A stretch of DNA of 64,000 nt, from positions 2,418,001 through 2,482,000 of the forward strand of contig OX442322.1 in assembly GCA_949358305.1 (NCBI GenBank). The letters are read 5' to 3'. This stretch comes from Strigamia acuminata (Eukaryota; Arthropoda; Chilopoda; Geophilomorpha; Linotaeniidae). This document shows, piece by piece, positions 1 through 11,784 of this stretch. The notes beneath the pieces were generated by a model. That model was not told the DNA's origin. It did not search any database and saw nothing but the letters and a program-made list of their open reading frames with translations. How positions within the stretch are numbered: the stretch's first letter is position 1; each line of letters begins with the position of its first letter. The position numbers and the translations under genes are program-made.

Positions 1-775
1 CTACTGAGGGTCTAATGCTTTTCAATAGAGAGATCACACAGAAAAACAGAAAAAGCAGCAGTTCCGGTGTTAACCGGAGTTTATAAGATAGAGATCTTGA
101 AAACAATAGTGTTGTTGTAAGAATGGTTCGATTGGCTCAAGCATTAAATGGGCAATCCATCATTTATGCTTAAGAATCATAAAAAGACAAATGAGGAAGT
201 GGTTTGAGGGCGGGAGGTTAAGTTAGGTTTAGGTTAGCCAGCGCCATCTACTAACAAAATTGGCTACTAAAAGTGCCAAATTTGGTCCGAGGACAAAATA
301 GACAAAATGGTCAAAATGGTGGTCGTTTGGTTATGGGGTTGAGCAGATGGTCGAATTTCATTAAGATCGGTCCAAAAAAATGATTGTGGTCAGGTGTCAT
401 GTCCCAGGCAATAACTCAGATAGATTTCAGGAGCATAAAAAAAATGATGCTTACTCTTCAATTTTTTTTTCACAAATGAAGAGATATTTAATTGCGATAT
501 GTCATAAGGTTCCAAACCGGTGCAAACTAGTTTTAAAGGGAATTTTCTAGAATGCCCGTTTTGCGGTAGATAAGGAGTGACAAATTAGAATTTTTTTTCA
601 GTTGATCAACGACTATGAACCCTGAAGGAGTGGGAAACCTATGCCCAAAATTCTAATTTTTCAAAAAACTTAGAAAAATTGTCAAAGAAGCTCTGACATC
701 ATGCTTAGTGTTTGTTTAATTTTTTTTTCTAAAATTATTTTTTTATTTAAAATGAAATCCATTTAGATTCGCTCT
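1..775. other. Flank upstream of polymerase remnant, no gene seen
   Basis: AT-rich sequence with several A and T runs and no convincing reading frame. A short stretch near 265-320 (AAAAGTGCCAAATTTGG followed by ATGGTCAAAA) resembles a stretch near 4839-4880 inside the inverted-repeat element downstream of the polymerase. This may be chance or a second degraded copy. No promoter or terminal inverted repeat could be recognised. Confidence 0.4.
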
Positions 776-3700
776 GTGCTTAAGATGAATAGATACAAAA
801 GCAAGAAATGCGTTGAGTTTTTAAAAGGAAAAAGAGAAAATGGACATTTATCTAAGGATTTCAAGTTAAACATCAAGTTGGAACAACTCTTGACAAAATG
901 CCGCGAATATGTTGATTTTGTAAACATTGAGTCTCGTCCGTATTACCTTTTCAAAATATCTTTGACAGACAAGTGCATGAGTACAGTGTCGAATTCGACG
1001 AAAAGATTTTTGACATAGAAGACGTGATGAAAGATGCCACTCCAAATATCCGTGCATTGGCAGCAGAAGTTGGAGCTGACATGAATTCGTCCAAAGTGAG
1101 CGTTATGATGCTATTGAGATATCGGAATTCCGTGAAGGCGTCGACTGATCATCATCGTTGGTATCGGGCCGATACGTTCGTAATGCATTCGGACGATGTT
1201 GACCACATTCTGGATTCGGCTGCGAAACAACTGGCCATACAAAATGCCGAATTTGTCAAAACTCACGACTATTTATGTTACCTTTACATAGACAAGATTA
1301 AAATTGGTTTTGCTGCTTTACACCAGAAAGGTGAATGGTACAAAGATGTTCCGTCAATTCCGTTGAGTATGAACAATGATTTGCCGGTCGTCATTCGCAA
1401 TAAGAAAGCGGTTTTGACTTTTAAAATTGAGTTGCAAAAGTCTTTTGTTTGGGTTGTTCTTGCATGTATACATCCTACAGCTAATCATCTCGAACATGTA
1501 CCAAATTACTTGAAGTATGAGAACGAATTGAACATGCAAAGCTTTGAATTTCCGTTGTCTTACAGAAACTTAGAAAAATTCCAAATGCAGAAATCCCGAT
1601 ATCGAAGTGACTATTTATTTTTGGGTCAGCAATCGCGGTGACCGTACACAGAAACAGAAAACATCATGTTGATCTATTCTTCTACGGAAACAATTGCTAC
1701 AGACTTGTGAGGAATCTAAAACGTTTGCTCGGTTATTTTCCATGTCACTACTGCGCCAACCAATTCAAGAGCATCGTGGGCAGAGACAAACACCTGACGA
1801 TATTCCACTCCGTTCCCGAAGAAGAATCATTGTATCAGGAACTGGATGAACATCTGCGCAGTAAAAAGGTTGTCATAAATGTACAGAACTCGGATCAAAA
1901 AAGTTTTTTGTGGTCCATATTGGCTGCCTTATATCCAGCGCCCGATAATGTATGCAGAACGGGTTATTACGAACAGTTTATGGACAAACTCAATCTCGAA
2001 GGACTAGTTTTTCCCGTGGGGCCGAAAGAAGTGTTTACGTTCGAAAGACGAAATGTAAGTTTGAACATTAATGAGTTGCTGCCCACGTCACGGATTGTTC
2101 CGATAAAAATGGCTATTCAGACAAACCGCCTTACCACTATTAACCTACTGAAGAAACAAAATCATTACATGTGGATTAAGGATTTCTCGCGACTCATGAG
2201 GGTCGGCGATGGCCATAAGCGGTATTATTGCATGAACTGTATAAACGGGTTTTCCAGCGCCAAAATGCTCGTTAAACATAAACATTACTGCGGAAAAAAC
2301 ACTCCCTCTGCCACTAAATGTCCCGAAGAAGGAACGACCTGTACGTTCAAGAGTGAAAAAAAAAATATCCTATACCCTACGTTTGCTACGCTGATTTTGA
2401 GGCATTTTTAGTGCCTGAAGTGGAGACCGAACCCACTTTACATTCGGTCACCATTAATTCTCTCGAGCCATGCGGTTATTCGTTTACAGTGGTGTGCACA
2501 GAGAACGAAGCTTATTCCAGAACGTTACAGCTGTATAGAGGTCCAGATGTCATCGACCATTTTTTAAAATCGTTGCGTGCAGAAATTAAAGCCGTGTTTT
2601 TTTAATTTTCCCAATTGGAAACACAATTCGATACCAAAATGATGACTTCGCTTCAATGGAACGCATATAGAAATGCAACAACGTGTTTCTTATGTGGTGG
2701 CGAGTTCTTCAAAAGTGAAGGATGGACTAAAGTCTTGGATCACAACCATTTCAACGAAAAGTTTCGCGGAGCCGCACACGGCAAATGTAACCTCAACTCC
2801 CATTGGCAGAAATCTGTGCCGGTAGTTTTCCATAATGGGAAAAGGTATGATTTTCATTTGATTTTCCCACATTTGACCGTCGCAACAGAAAAAGTGACCG
2901 TCATCGCCGAAAACTCGGAATTATACAAATCGTTCACGTTGAGAATCAATACCAGCGATGATCCAAAAGTGCCCCGTTACGTAACGTTAAAATTCTTGGA
3001 TAGTTTCCAATTTCTCGCGAGCAGTTTATCCAATTTGGCAAAAAATCTAGAGAAGTCGCAGTTTGTTGTATTTCGAAGCGAGTTTAAGGGCAAGGAAATT
3101 TTTTTTTGAGGAAAGGAGTATACCCGTACAGATATATGACCAAATGGTCAAAATTTCTAGAGGATAAACTTCCGCTGATAAAAGAATTTGAGAATATAAC
3201 CGACGACGAATACCAATATGCTCAGTTAATTTGGAAAACGTTCGGGATTAAAAATATGGGCGAATATCACGATTTATATCTGAAAACCGATACTCTCTTG
3301 TTGGCGGATATATTCGAGCAGTGTAGGAAAATGTGTTTGAATCACTACAAGCTAGACCTCTGTCATTACATTACGTTTCCGAGTCTTTCTTGGGACGCAA
3401 CGCTGCTAATCACCGAAGTTAAATTGGAGCTTCTGTCCGATCCAGATATGTACATGTTTGTCGGACAAGGAATAAGAGGCGGTGTTGCCACGATCAGTCA
3501 ACGCTACGCCAAAGCTAATAATCCTCTTCTGGCATCGAGATACAATTGTGAGAAACCAGAGAGTTACATCGTCTATTTGGATGCGAATTCCATGTATTCC
3601 TGGGCAATGAGCAAACCGTTACCCGTTGGCGAGTTTGCCTTCAACAATAATTTAGCCGAATGGACGCAAGAACGGATTTTGAAAACGAGAGAGAACAATA

Positions 3701-4729
3701 CAACAGGATGCATCTTAGAAGTGGATTTGGGAATCCGCAAGAACTGCACTTGTCCCACAATTGTCTGCCTTTGGCTCTGGAAATAAAATGTTCTGCGGAC
3801 GACACTTGCCCCAGATTAATCCCACATTTGCAAGGTCGATGTAATTACATTCTGCATTACAGAGCTCTGCAATTGTATTTGTCCCTGGGCATGACTTTGA
3901 TAAAAATAAAAAGAGTGCTGACGTTTGAGCAAAAACTGTGGCTGGCGAAGTATATCGAACTGAATATTGAGAAACGGAAGTCCGCTACCAGTAATTTTGA
4001 GCAGGAATTAGCGAAACTCGCGAATAATTTGGTGTATGGAAAAACTTTACAGGACGTGAGGAAATATAGACAATTTTATCTGGTGAATAATCAGAACGAC
4101 ATGGATAAACACCTCAACCACGCCAGTTTCAAAAATTTAAAATTTTGAATAGTAGTCTGGTGTTGGTTGAACGCCGAAAGCTGGAATTGACGTTAGATAA
4201 ACCTATTTACAGCGGATTAACTATCCTGGACTTTCATTACAACGTCATGAAAAAAAAATTTGGCGACAAGCTGAGATTGCTGATGACGGATACGGATAGT
4301 TTGATGTACGAAATAGAAGCTCCGTGGGTCTACTCGTTCTTCAGAAAAGAAATACCAAAAGTGATGGATTTGTCTAATTACGATCCTCCCGATGTCAGGA
4401 TGCTTCAAAGACGAGACCGCCGGCGAGCCGATAGAAGAGTTTGTAGGGCTAAGAGCCAAATGTTACGCGTATAACGTGAACGGAAAAACGAGCATGCAAT
4501 GTAAAGGCATAAAGAAGGCCGTCGTGGAACAAGAGCTGGACTTGGAGGCGCACAAGAAGATATTGTTCGGAGAACGGGAGGCCATCAGATTGAAATTTGA
4601 AACGATCAAATCAAAACTGCACAATCTCACAACGGTCGAAGTGGACAAATTGGCATTGTTGGCGAAAGACAAAAAACGAGTGATATTAGACGATTGTATT
4701 CATACTTTGGCCTATGGTTATATAGATTA
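776..4729 (+). pseudogene. Broken protein-primed family B DNA polymerase (virus/Polinton-like)
   Basis: Replicative DNA polymerase of the organellar/viral type B family, which would copy a linear DNA element. Pieces in changing frames follow the family order. There are C2H2-like fingers at about 1758-1815 and 2225-2300, then an ADFE-type exonuclease site near 2390-2405 just after an A run where the frame changes. An endonuclease VII-like insert lies near 2684-2797, YDFH near 2845 and DSFQF near 3000. YHDLYLKTDTLLLADIFE follows at about 3268-3320, palm motif DANSMYSW near 3580, and TDTDSLMYEIE near 4290-4320. Lesions include an in-frame TAA at 2603-2605 and frame changes near 2360, 3100, 3735 and 4390. 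The normal C-terminus is cut by the element starting at 4730. The family is clear from motif order; the element type (Polinton, adintovirus or other) is inferred. Confidence 0.85.
2684..2797 (+). other. Endonuclease VII-like zinc site within polymerase remnant
   Basis: The reading frame shows C-x2-C, then LDHNH, then RGAAHGKCNLN. This matches the recombination endonuclease VII pattern of paired cysteines, a DH-x-H catalytic centre, an RG turn and a final H-x2-C-N. Such a domain is often found inside arthropod and cnidarian polymerases of this family. It would cut branched DNA during element replication or integration. All visible key residues are present although the surrounding gene is broken. 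Confidence 0.7.
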
Positions 4730-5162
4730 CCGTACTGCCCCGTTTAAACGCCCGGGCGTTTAATTCTTTTTTTTAGCCGCCGCCCCCGGCGGCTATTTGA
4801 GGCCCAGCGCTAAAATGAACCGGGCGCTTAACCAAATAAAAAGTGCCAAATTAGTTTTCGGGAAAATAAATGGTCAAAAACAGATTTCGTAGGCGCCAAA
4901 ACGATGATTTCCCAGAAGAAATGAAGCAATTGAACAGTAAGATGTTAATATATTTTACCGACGGGAAATAGTACTGTCATACATAACGTATTCGGCACTT
5001 TCGGTACGTTATCTGATCGTAATTTTACATTTACCCGGCGCCAATTTGAACCCCGGCGTTTATACGGGCCAGGCGCCTATAAACTTTTGTGGCGATGACT
5101 GCCAGGCGCTAAAACGGGGCGGGCGCTTGAATGAACCTGGGCGTTTAAACGGGGCGGTACGG
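4730..5162. mobile_element. Non-coding inverted-repeat element (MITE), TA duplication
   Basis: The two ends are inverted repeats of about 24 bp with one mismatch, beginning CCGTACYGCCCCGTTTAAAC and continuing GCCC. TA flanks both ends (4728-4729 and 5163-5164), as expected of Tc1/mariner-type or other TA-targeting transposons. The 433-bp body has no gene. It is packed with GC-rich short motifs such as GGGCGCTT, GGCGCTAAAA and GGGCGTTTAA in both orientations, in sharp contrast with the AT-rich surroundings. It supplies the stop codon (4761-4763) to the polymerase frame it interrupts. Confidence 0.75.
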
Positions 5163-5602
5163 TATAATTGTTAATAAAACAATTCCAAGTTTAAATATAC
5201 ATAAGCTTTTCGTATTTCTATCTTAGATTTTGCAACTAATCCTTTTACAATGAGCTCATCTCCAGCATCAAGTTGTTCTGGAGGACTGACAACAAATGAC
5301 CAGAATTTGTTATGATTATTGTCAAATTCTGGTATATCACCTATTTTACAAATACTTCTACTTATGCCTTTTATCATACTTATTCAGCTCACGCATACAC
5401 CTTTAGGGTTTATTTCTTCATCATCGTTATCTAAATCGCGCATATCGTGTGAGATAATATCTACATTTGTCAACTGACAATTTCGAAATAATCTAAAACT
5501 ATAATCATGTTTGTAAGAAACAATTAATGTATGAAAAGGATAAAAATACACCTGCTCGCTTTCAGCGGATTTCTTAGCTGTTTCATATTTTATAACATAA
5601 GT

Positions 5603-7350
5603 TGTGACGATTCTACTTTTGGGCTAATTTATTAGTCCTTTTTGAGATAGATAATTCGGTTTATACAAAACGTTGCTAAGTTTAGCAACAACCTAACCGA
5701 GATAAGCTACGGAAGCTTTCACAAACATGAATATGTAATCAAGTAGAAATAACTTACAGTTTTAGTGTGACATGACATATTTATTACTAAATATTAACAA
5801 CAAAATATGGGTTCTTGACGCGTGTAAACGGGCGGCATCAACTGGTTGAGGATCCGGGCGAAGCCAGAGGGATACGGCTGACTTGCGGCATCGTCACAAA
5901 TATCGCTACGGAGACGTATTTGGTCCGCAGCATCGAGTATCTAATAACGCGAAGAGTCCTTCGCATAAGTAGGAATATTCAGCAGAATATTCCATGTTCC
6001 AAATGAATAAAAGTAAAGTAATTAGTGGAATACGACAAATGAATTGTTGTATAAATATTAATTGGGCGGGGACCGTCACGACAATTGAAAGAACGTCGCG
6101 GGAGTTGTTGAGACTCCATCCGCCAGCATGCCTTACGACGACAAGATCTCGTGATCAGGCGCCGAGTATTTAATTGTGTGCTTTAACTCGCTATCGGTGG
6201 TACCAACCACCAGGTAAACATTTCTATGGACTTACCGGTATAAAAAGATATTGCCAATACAGGATTACCAATGCCCGAGTAATTTATTTAACACAGTGTT
6301 GTTCAACTCCTGTTCACGGGTTACTAACCCGGAGGGTACGATGGGGCGGGGACCGTCACGACGGTCGAGAGAACCATCGCGGGAGGATTTGACTCCTCCA
6401 TCCGCCAGCATGCCTTACGATGGCGGGATCCAATGATCGAGCACCGGGTAAAATATTATTTGGCCACTGCCGTTGGATTACCATTATCCAGGTAGTTATT
6501 TATCGCAACATCTTGAAGATATTACTCACGGGCTACCAACCCGGCGTGTTACCTGTGCATTAGGCCTTTACCGACTTTTAACGAGCGGAAGGACCAATCG
6601 TAGAAAGACGGGAACCTGCGTGGGCTGTTTACAACAACCATCCTGCAGCGGACTGTGGCCAGTTAGCTGAGGGACCTACTTTCATTTAGCAAGGTCGTAC
6701 TGTATACGACCGTTATATTAAGCCACCGTACGAAGTCCTACTGTCCCGTAGAACAGCTGGCTAACGTTACGGGGCCATTTCCTGCGGATGCATGTCTATT
6801 ACCGGAGTTAGCCTTCCCGAAATAGCCCTACAACAGCAATAACAAAATAGTAATGAATACTAACTGTGGAGAGCTGAGGTGGCCTGATGTGTCGATAGAG
6901 AATAATGAAATCAAACGATAACAATTCAACTACAGACAATATACAAGTTCAGTTATCAAGCCAAGCACTGGAAGTGAGAAAACTGAAGCTTATATAGTTC
7001 TGTAGAACTACTAGATTGGCGACAGCCAATCAGCGTACGAATCGGTGGATTCGTGGGTCACTAGTCCGGACCTAATATATGACTATGTCCAGATGGGCCC
7101 AGTTGGGGTCCGGAAAGGTCCGATTGGTTCCCTTTGACAGGTAAGTAATGTGGATATTGATTCGATAGAATCAACACCATCAAGTAATTAATACTTAATT
7201 CATATTGAATAAAATAGTTATATTTTATTCACCGTGTTTAAATAATTATTTATCACACTTTTTAGTTTTAACCGAGTTTGAAATACGCGCGTTGGTTAAA
7301 CAGCGCCATCTATGGTGAACATTGATAACTATCGATTTGTAATCATCACA
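5603..7350 (-). mobile_element. Solo LTR of the F-type gypsy family
   Basis: On the minus strand it starts TGTGATGATTAC and ends CGTCACA, and it matches the 5' LTR of element F (43138-44890) along its length, including the two GC-rich sub-repeats and the TATA box region. It is flanked by a perfect 4-bp duplication AAGT (5599-5602 and 7351-7354). No internal retroelement sequence is present, so this is what remains after recombination between two LTRs. Small reading frames inside it are shared LTR sequence and not genes. Confidence 0.92.
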
Positions 7351-7353
7351 AAG

Positions 7354-8190
7354 TTCCTCTAATTTGCTCATTGTCCCGTAAACTCTGCTTGATGTTTTCT
7401 ATTTTTGCACTCATTTCAGCCTTATATGTTTCTAGTTTCGCTTGAACTTGCAAGTCATTCTCTTGGATGCGCTCTACTTCTGGAACCATTTCTAGCATTT
7501 GGCTAATTTGCGCATCATTGTATAAAGTCTGTTTGATGCGATTTATTTCTGCAGCCATTTCAGCCTTATATACTTCTAGCATTGCTTTAATTTGTTCATC
7601 ATCCTCTAAACACTGTTTGATGGATTCTATTTGTGCAGCTATTCCAGCCTTATGTGCTTCTAGCATTGCTTTAATTTGCCCATCATCCTATAAACTCTGT
7701 CTGTTGTGCTCTATTTCTGCAACCATTTCAGCCTTATACGTATGCATCTAGCATTGCTTTAATTTGCTCATCATCCTGTAAACTCTGCTTGATGAGTTCT
7801 ATTTTTGCACTCATTTCAGCCTTATATGCTTCTAGCATTGCCTTAATTTGCTCATCATCCTGTAAACTCTGTTTGATCTGCTCTATTTCCACAGCTGTTT
7901 CGGCTTTTTATGCATCTAGCATTGGTTTAACTTGCTCATCGTTCTGTAAACTCTGTTTGATGCGTTCTATTTCTGCAGCCATTTCAGCCTTATGCGCATC
8001 TATGCTGGCTTTAATCTGCTCATCATCCTGTAAACTCTGTTTGATGTGCTCTATTTTTGAAGTCATTTCAGCCTTTATTTGTCCATCATCCTGTAAACTC
8101 TGTTTGATGTGCTTTATTTCTTCAGCTATTTCTGCCTTATGTGCATCTATGTTCGCTTTAACTCGCTCATTGTGCTGTAAACTCTGTTGA
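7354..8190 (-). repeat. Tandem ~84-bp coding repeats (coiled coil)
   Basis: A block such as GTAAACTCTGTTTGATG recurs about every 84 bp (near 7378, 7526, 7610, 7690, 7779, 7860, 7943, 8029, 8092, 8175), with one shorter unit of about 63 bp. On the minus strand each unit encodes roughly 28 residues of the form KAEM-AAEIERIKQSLQDDEQIK. This predicts a long amphipathic coiled-coil helix. Units differ at several positions, so the array is not very recent. Confidence 0.85.
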
Positions 8191-8536
8191 ATATGGTCGC
8201 CGACTCGAGATTTCATATCATTCATAAGCACAGCAGAACCTGCAGATGCCTGGTCTGGTGTTCCAACATTAAAATCTTTTTTCAGTTGTGCAATATCATT
8301 TCTGTGGCTGAACACCATTCGCCTAATCTGCTCGTGTTCGTCGTGCGTTAAATTACTCCCATCTCGTTTGGCAATTTTTTGCGGGGTCAGTCCAAATCTG
8401 TGCACTGGATTTAACTGGAAGTCGTCTCTCGCTTTATTAACGCTCCCCATTTTTTTAATACGAATAAACACAAATGTCCGCACGTGACTTTGTCAAACGA
8501 TTGATACTGATAAACTTCACAATATTGCACTGTATC

Positions 8537-9316
8537 GAGGTCGCCATAGAGGTAGGCGGCCTTGATATCGATGTGCACGTCGCGCCAACCCTTAAGCACT
8601 ACCAAAGTGCAGAAAAAGACGATTACGAGGACGAAGTTGACAACTGGAGAAAATACTTCAGTAAAGTCAATCCCGGGCCTCTGTTTAAATCCCTGGGCCA
8701 CTAAACGAGCTCGATAACGTCTGATGACTCCAGTATGGTCGCGCTTCATTTTGTATATCCATTTTGTCCCCAAAAGCTGTACGTCTTTAGGCTTGTCAAT
8801 TTCGCGATAGACTTCTCGCTCATCGAAAATATCTATCTCGTCCTTCATGGCCCCTTCCCAATAGGGTTTGTTGATGCCCCCAATCGCCTCCTCGTAGGTG
8901 TCAGGCTCAACTGCGCAAAACCCCGCAAAAAGTAAGGGCTCTTCATCGTCAATGGTTTTGAAGTCGAAAAGTTCCGGGACGTAGGCATAGCCTTCTCCGT
9001 CGCACCACCGTGCAACATCCGTTCGACTTCTCAATTTATCCTCATTGAGTGAGAAATAAACTACATCAACTTTTCCCGCAGTTGCCCCGGCTTTACGGAC
9101 TGACGCAACTCGTCTCCACTTGGTCATGTCCAGCGGCAATAACATTGGGTCTGGGGCTTCTTTGTCTTTTCCCCTTTTGCCCGAGCCGCGACGGGCTTGT
9201 ATCCCCGGAGGAAGTTCGATTTCCTCATCGTCTTCGGGATAAACGTTGAAAAATTCTTCATTATCCCCCTTCGCCCCCAATTTCTTCAACCGGATTATAC
9301 CCATCACGTTCATCAT
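8537..9316 (-). pseudogene. Copia A: reverse transcriptase N-terminal part, truncated
   Basis: The minus frame shows the copia RT opening: LLGTKWIYKMKRD, then RYRARLVAQGFKQRPGIDF, then FSPVVNFVLV and AAYLYGDLD. It stops being copia-like right after GDLD near 8537, before the YVDD catalytic site, where the virus-like segment begins. RNase H and a 3' LTR are absent. The piece is one frame away from the integrase part, with the change near 9261-9316. It would have copied the retrotransposon RNA into DNA in cytoplasmic particles. Confidence 0.85.
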
Positions 9317-10982
9317 CCCCGACCAAATCCTCTGCAGGAGTTTCCACTGCAGGCAGTTGTGCCGCCTGCTTGACCTGTGGTCTCAATTCAGGCCTAAAAG
9401 CGGGCTTTGGGGTTGTGGGTAATGCGGGTTTTGTTTTCGGAGCAGGGGGTTGAGCAGGAGGTTGGGCAGGGGGTGGGACAACAACCACTTCCTGAACCTC
9501 TTCTTCCGTTTCTTCGGCAGGGGCAATGGAATCATCATCGTCATCTTCGGTTTCAGAAGAAGAACCCGCAAAATATCCAGGTTCTTTATGTCCACCTTGT
9601 GGGTGGTGCAATCTTTTGCCCACTTCATACCAAAAAGAATCCTCAAAAATGCATACATGTTTGGACGAAAATACTTGATTCCGTATGGGATCCCAGATCC
9701 TGTAGCCCCTTGTGGATATTGCATAACCAATCAAGGCTCCCGCCCACGCCCTTCCTTGTAATTTGCCTTTGCGGACTTGGGACGGGATGTGGACGAAAGT
9801 TTTCGATCCAATACATTTAATGTGGCGTAGGGACAATTTCTTGTTGAAAAATACTGTATAAGGGGTTTTCCCCTCAATCCCCGCATGTGGAAACCTGTTT
9901 TTTACGTAAACGACTGTTGTCGCCAACTCAGCCCAAAGGGGATAGGGGAAACTGTTCTCAATCATTAGAGCCCTAACACCACTAACAATGGTGCGATTGG
10001 CTCTCTCAGCCACGGAATTCATTTCCGGAGAGTATGCGTTTGTGCGAATGCACTTCAGTCCAATTTTCGACGCATAATCGTCCCAATTCCTGGAAATGAA
10101 CTTCCCGCCATTGTCCGTTTTGATACATTTCACTTTCTTGCCCGTTGTCCGTTCTATTTCCGTCAACCAACGTTTGAAATGGCCCAAAACTTCCCCCTTG
10201 GTCTTCATCGTAATTATCCACATATAACGTAAATAATCATCAACTAGGATGAAGTAAAAATTGGCCCCACCCAAGGATGTTTCCTGTGACGCGCCCCACA
10301 CGTCCATGTGTACGAGGGTCAGAATCTCTTGCGTAGAAATAGCAATAATAGGGGGAAAACTCGCCCTCATGCTCTTCGCACATGCACATGCGTTGCATGT
10401 TGACAAATTTCTGTCTGGGATGCTAATCCCGAAAACATCTTCCAATTTTTCCAAGTGGGAGATGCCCTTAGCATTCAGATGCCCCATCCTCGAGTGCCAT
10501 GTGTCCATGGTCTGTGGCTGTTCTTTGTTTTTCACTGTTACTTTGGTCAAATTCCCATTAACTTTCGCATTCGCATTTGCTTGGGGAGAATTCGCGGGAG
10601 GTATTTGAACCTCATTTTCCGTCTTTGTCAAAGTAATCGCCGTAGGCGCGTTCGTCTTAGCTGTTTCGCTCACTTGCGCAATCAAATTTGGTGCGGATTT
10701 TCCCTTATCCGACTTGCTCGAACTGTTTAGTAAAGCGGACTTATAGTTAAGCATGGTTAGTAACGGTTGTACAAATTTTTCATCCTTTACAGATGACTTG
10801 ATCAAGTCGAGGACAGCAGCTGCATTCTGTTGCGCAGTTAATGCAGCCGTGTTTACATTCTTAGCCTCGATACGGCAGCTGACTTTATACAGCCTATCGC
10901 TTGTTCTAACTGCCGTGATCGATGGCTCCTCGATCTTGTTCATATAAATCGACATTTTCCCATTCTTGACAAATGTGCACAA
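9261..10982 (-). pseudogene. Copia A: GAG-pre-integrase and integrase
   Basis: Contains the copia zinc-binding head (WHSRMGHLNAKGISHLEKL, then CNACACAK) and the integrase core. The three acidic catalytic residues are visible in LVHMDVWGAS, KTDNGGKF and SVAERANRTIV. A proline- and acid-rich linker (EDDDDDSIAPAEETEEEVQE, PPPAQPPAQ) follows, as usual before copia RT. No internal stop over 573 codons, but the frame differs from both neighbouring parts, so the polyprotein is broken on each side. Confidence 0.9.
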
Positions 10983-11779
10983 CCCGCTTCGTCGGTGCGC
11001 CCTAGCGAGATTAGATTCTTGCGGAATTTCGGCGCATAATAAACGTTTTCCAAAGTTATTTTCCTTTGTTTGTTTCCATAAAGTGAGGTAAGAACAATGT
11101 TGCCGACCCCTTCGATCTTCGATTTGCCTTCTCCTTGTAACACACTAAAGTTGGACAAAGGCTTATACTCGGAGAACCAGTTCCGGTTGAAGGAAAAGTG
11201 GTCAGTTGCTCCTGTGTCCACGTACCACTGTGAGTCAAATTGTCCGTGCGACACAAGAGACAACGGTTGTGCAGGGGCCTCGTCCAAAACTGCAGAATAC
11301 AACGTAAGCGGTTCGTCTTCCAACGCGTGTATTTGGGTAAGATTGGCCCTTTGCTGGCTCTTTCCTCGTCCTTTGCCACGACCACCCCCACGTTTCAATT
11401 GGGCAGGTGAGCTGACATTAGAAGTAAATGTCCCTTGTTTCGGCGATGAGGGGCATTCGCGGGCGAAGTGGCCTGTTCCGCCACAAGTAAAACACGTGCC
11501 ACGCTGAAACCCTGCCGAATTCGAAGTTTTCCCTCGAGGTTTCCAGTTGCTTTTGCCAAAAAATGCATTTGCGTTGTCCACTGCACTTGGTACGACGCCA
11601 AACTCGTTGGTTTGCTCATAAAGGCGATTGTATTCGCCAAGCAACCTGTCTTTGACATTTTGGGCTGTGAACTCTGCATCGCCCCAGTGGTATGCAGTTT
11701 TCTTCACAGCTTCATATTGTGGGGGCAAAAGGTCCAAGTATTGAAATGCCAGGAATTCATCGGAGACGTCGATCTTCAC
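10940..11779 (-). pseudogene. Copia A: Gag C-terminal part, zinc knuckle and protease
   Basis: Starts in the middle of the Gag capsid-like region (FLAFQYLDLLPPQYEAVK). It then carries one CCHC zinc knuckle (CFTCGGTGHFAREC), an Arg/Gly-rich stretch, and the aspartic protease site WYVDTGATDHF followed by VYYAPKFRKNLISLGR, typical of copia protease. A frame change separates it from the Gag N-terminus at about 11780-11820 and another from the integrase part at about 10950. Confidence 0.88.
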
Positions 11780-11784
11780 ATCTT

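Larger units (their letters stand above)
5171..8536 (-). pseudogene. Broken virus-like gene: CGH motif, coiled-coil repeats, unknown C-terminal domain
   Basis: Not recognised as a named family. Read on the minus strand, sequence from about 8536 has SFDKVTCGHLCLFVLKK, which resembles the nucleophile region of adenain/C48-like cysteine proteases (weak). A frame change at an A run near 8455 leads into MGSVNKARDDFQLNPVHRF and a head of about 90 residues. About ten Lys/Glu/Ala/Ile-rich coiled-coil repeats of roughly 28 residues follow. Breaks include a TAA at 7908-7910 and frame changes near 7745. The solo LTR at 5603-7350 interrupts the gene. Dropping it with one target copy lets the frame run on into a domain of about 70 residues (YVIKYETAKKSAES...). 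That ends at TGA 5384-5386 and resumes two codons later in the same frame to 5171. It converges on the polymerase remnant and probably belongs to the same DNA element. Confidence 0.5.

Noticed and set aside
7354-8190. CRISPR-like array of regular repeats
   Set aside because: The repeats are contiguous 84-bp coding units without unique spacers and encode a coiled coil; the genome is eukaryotic.
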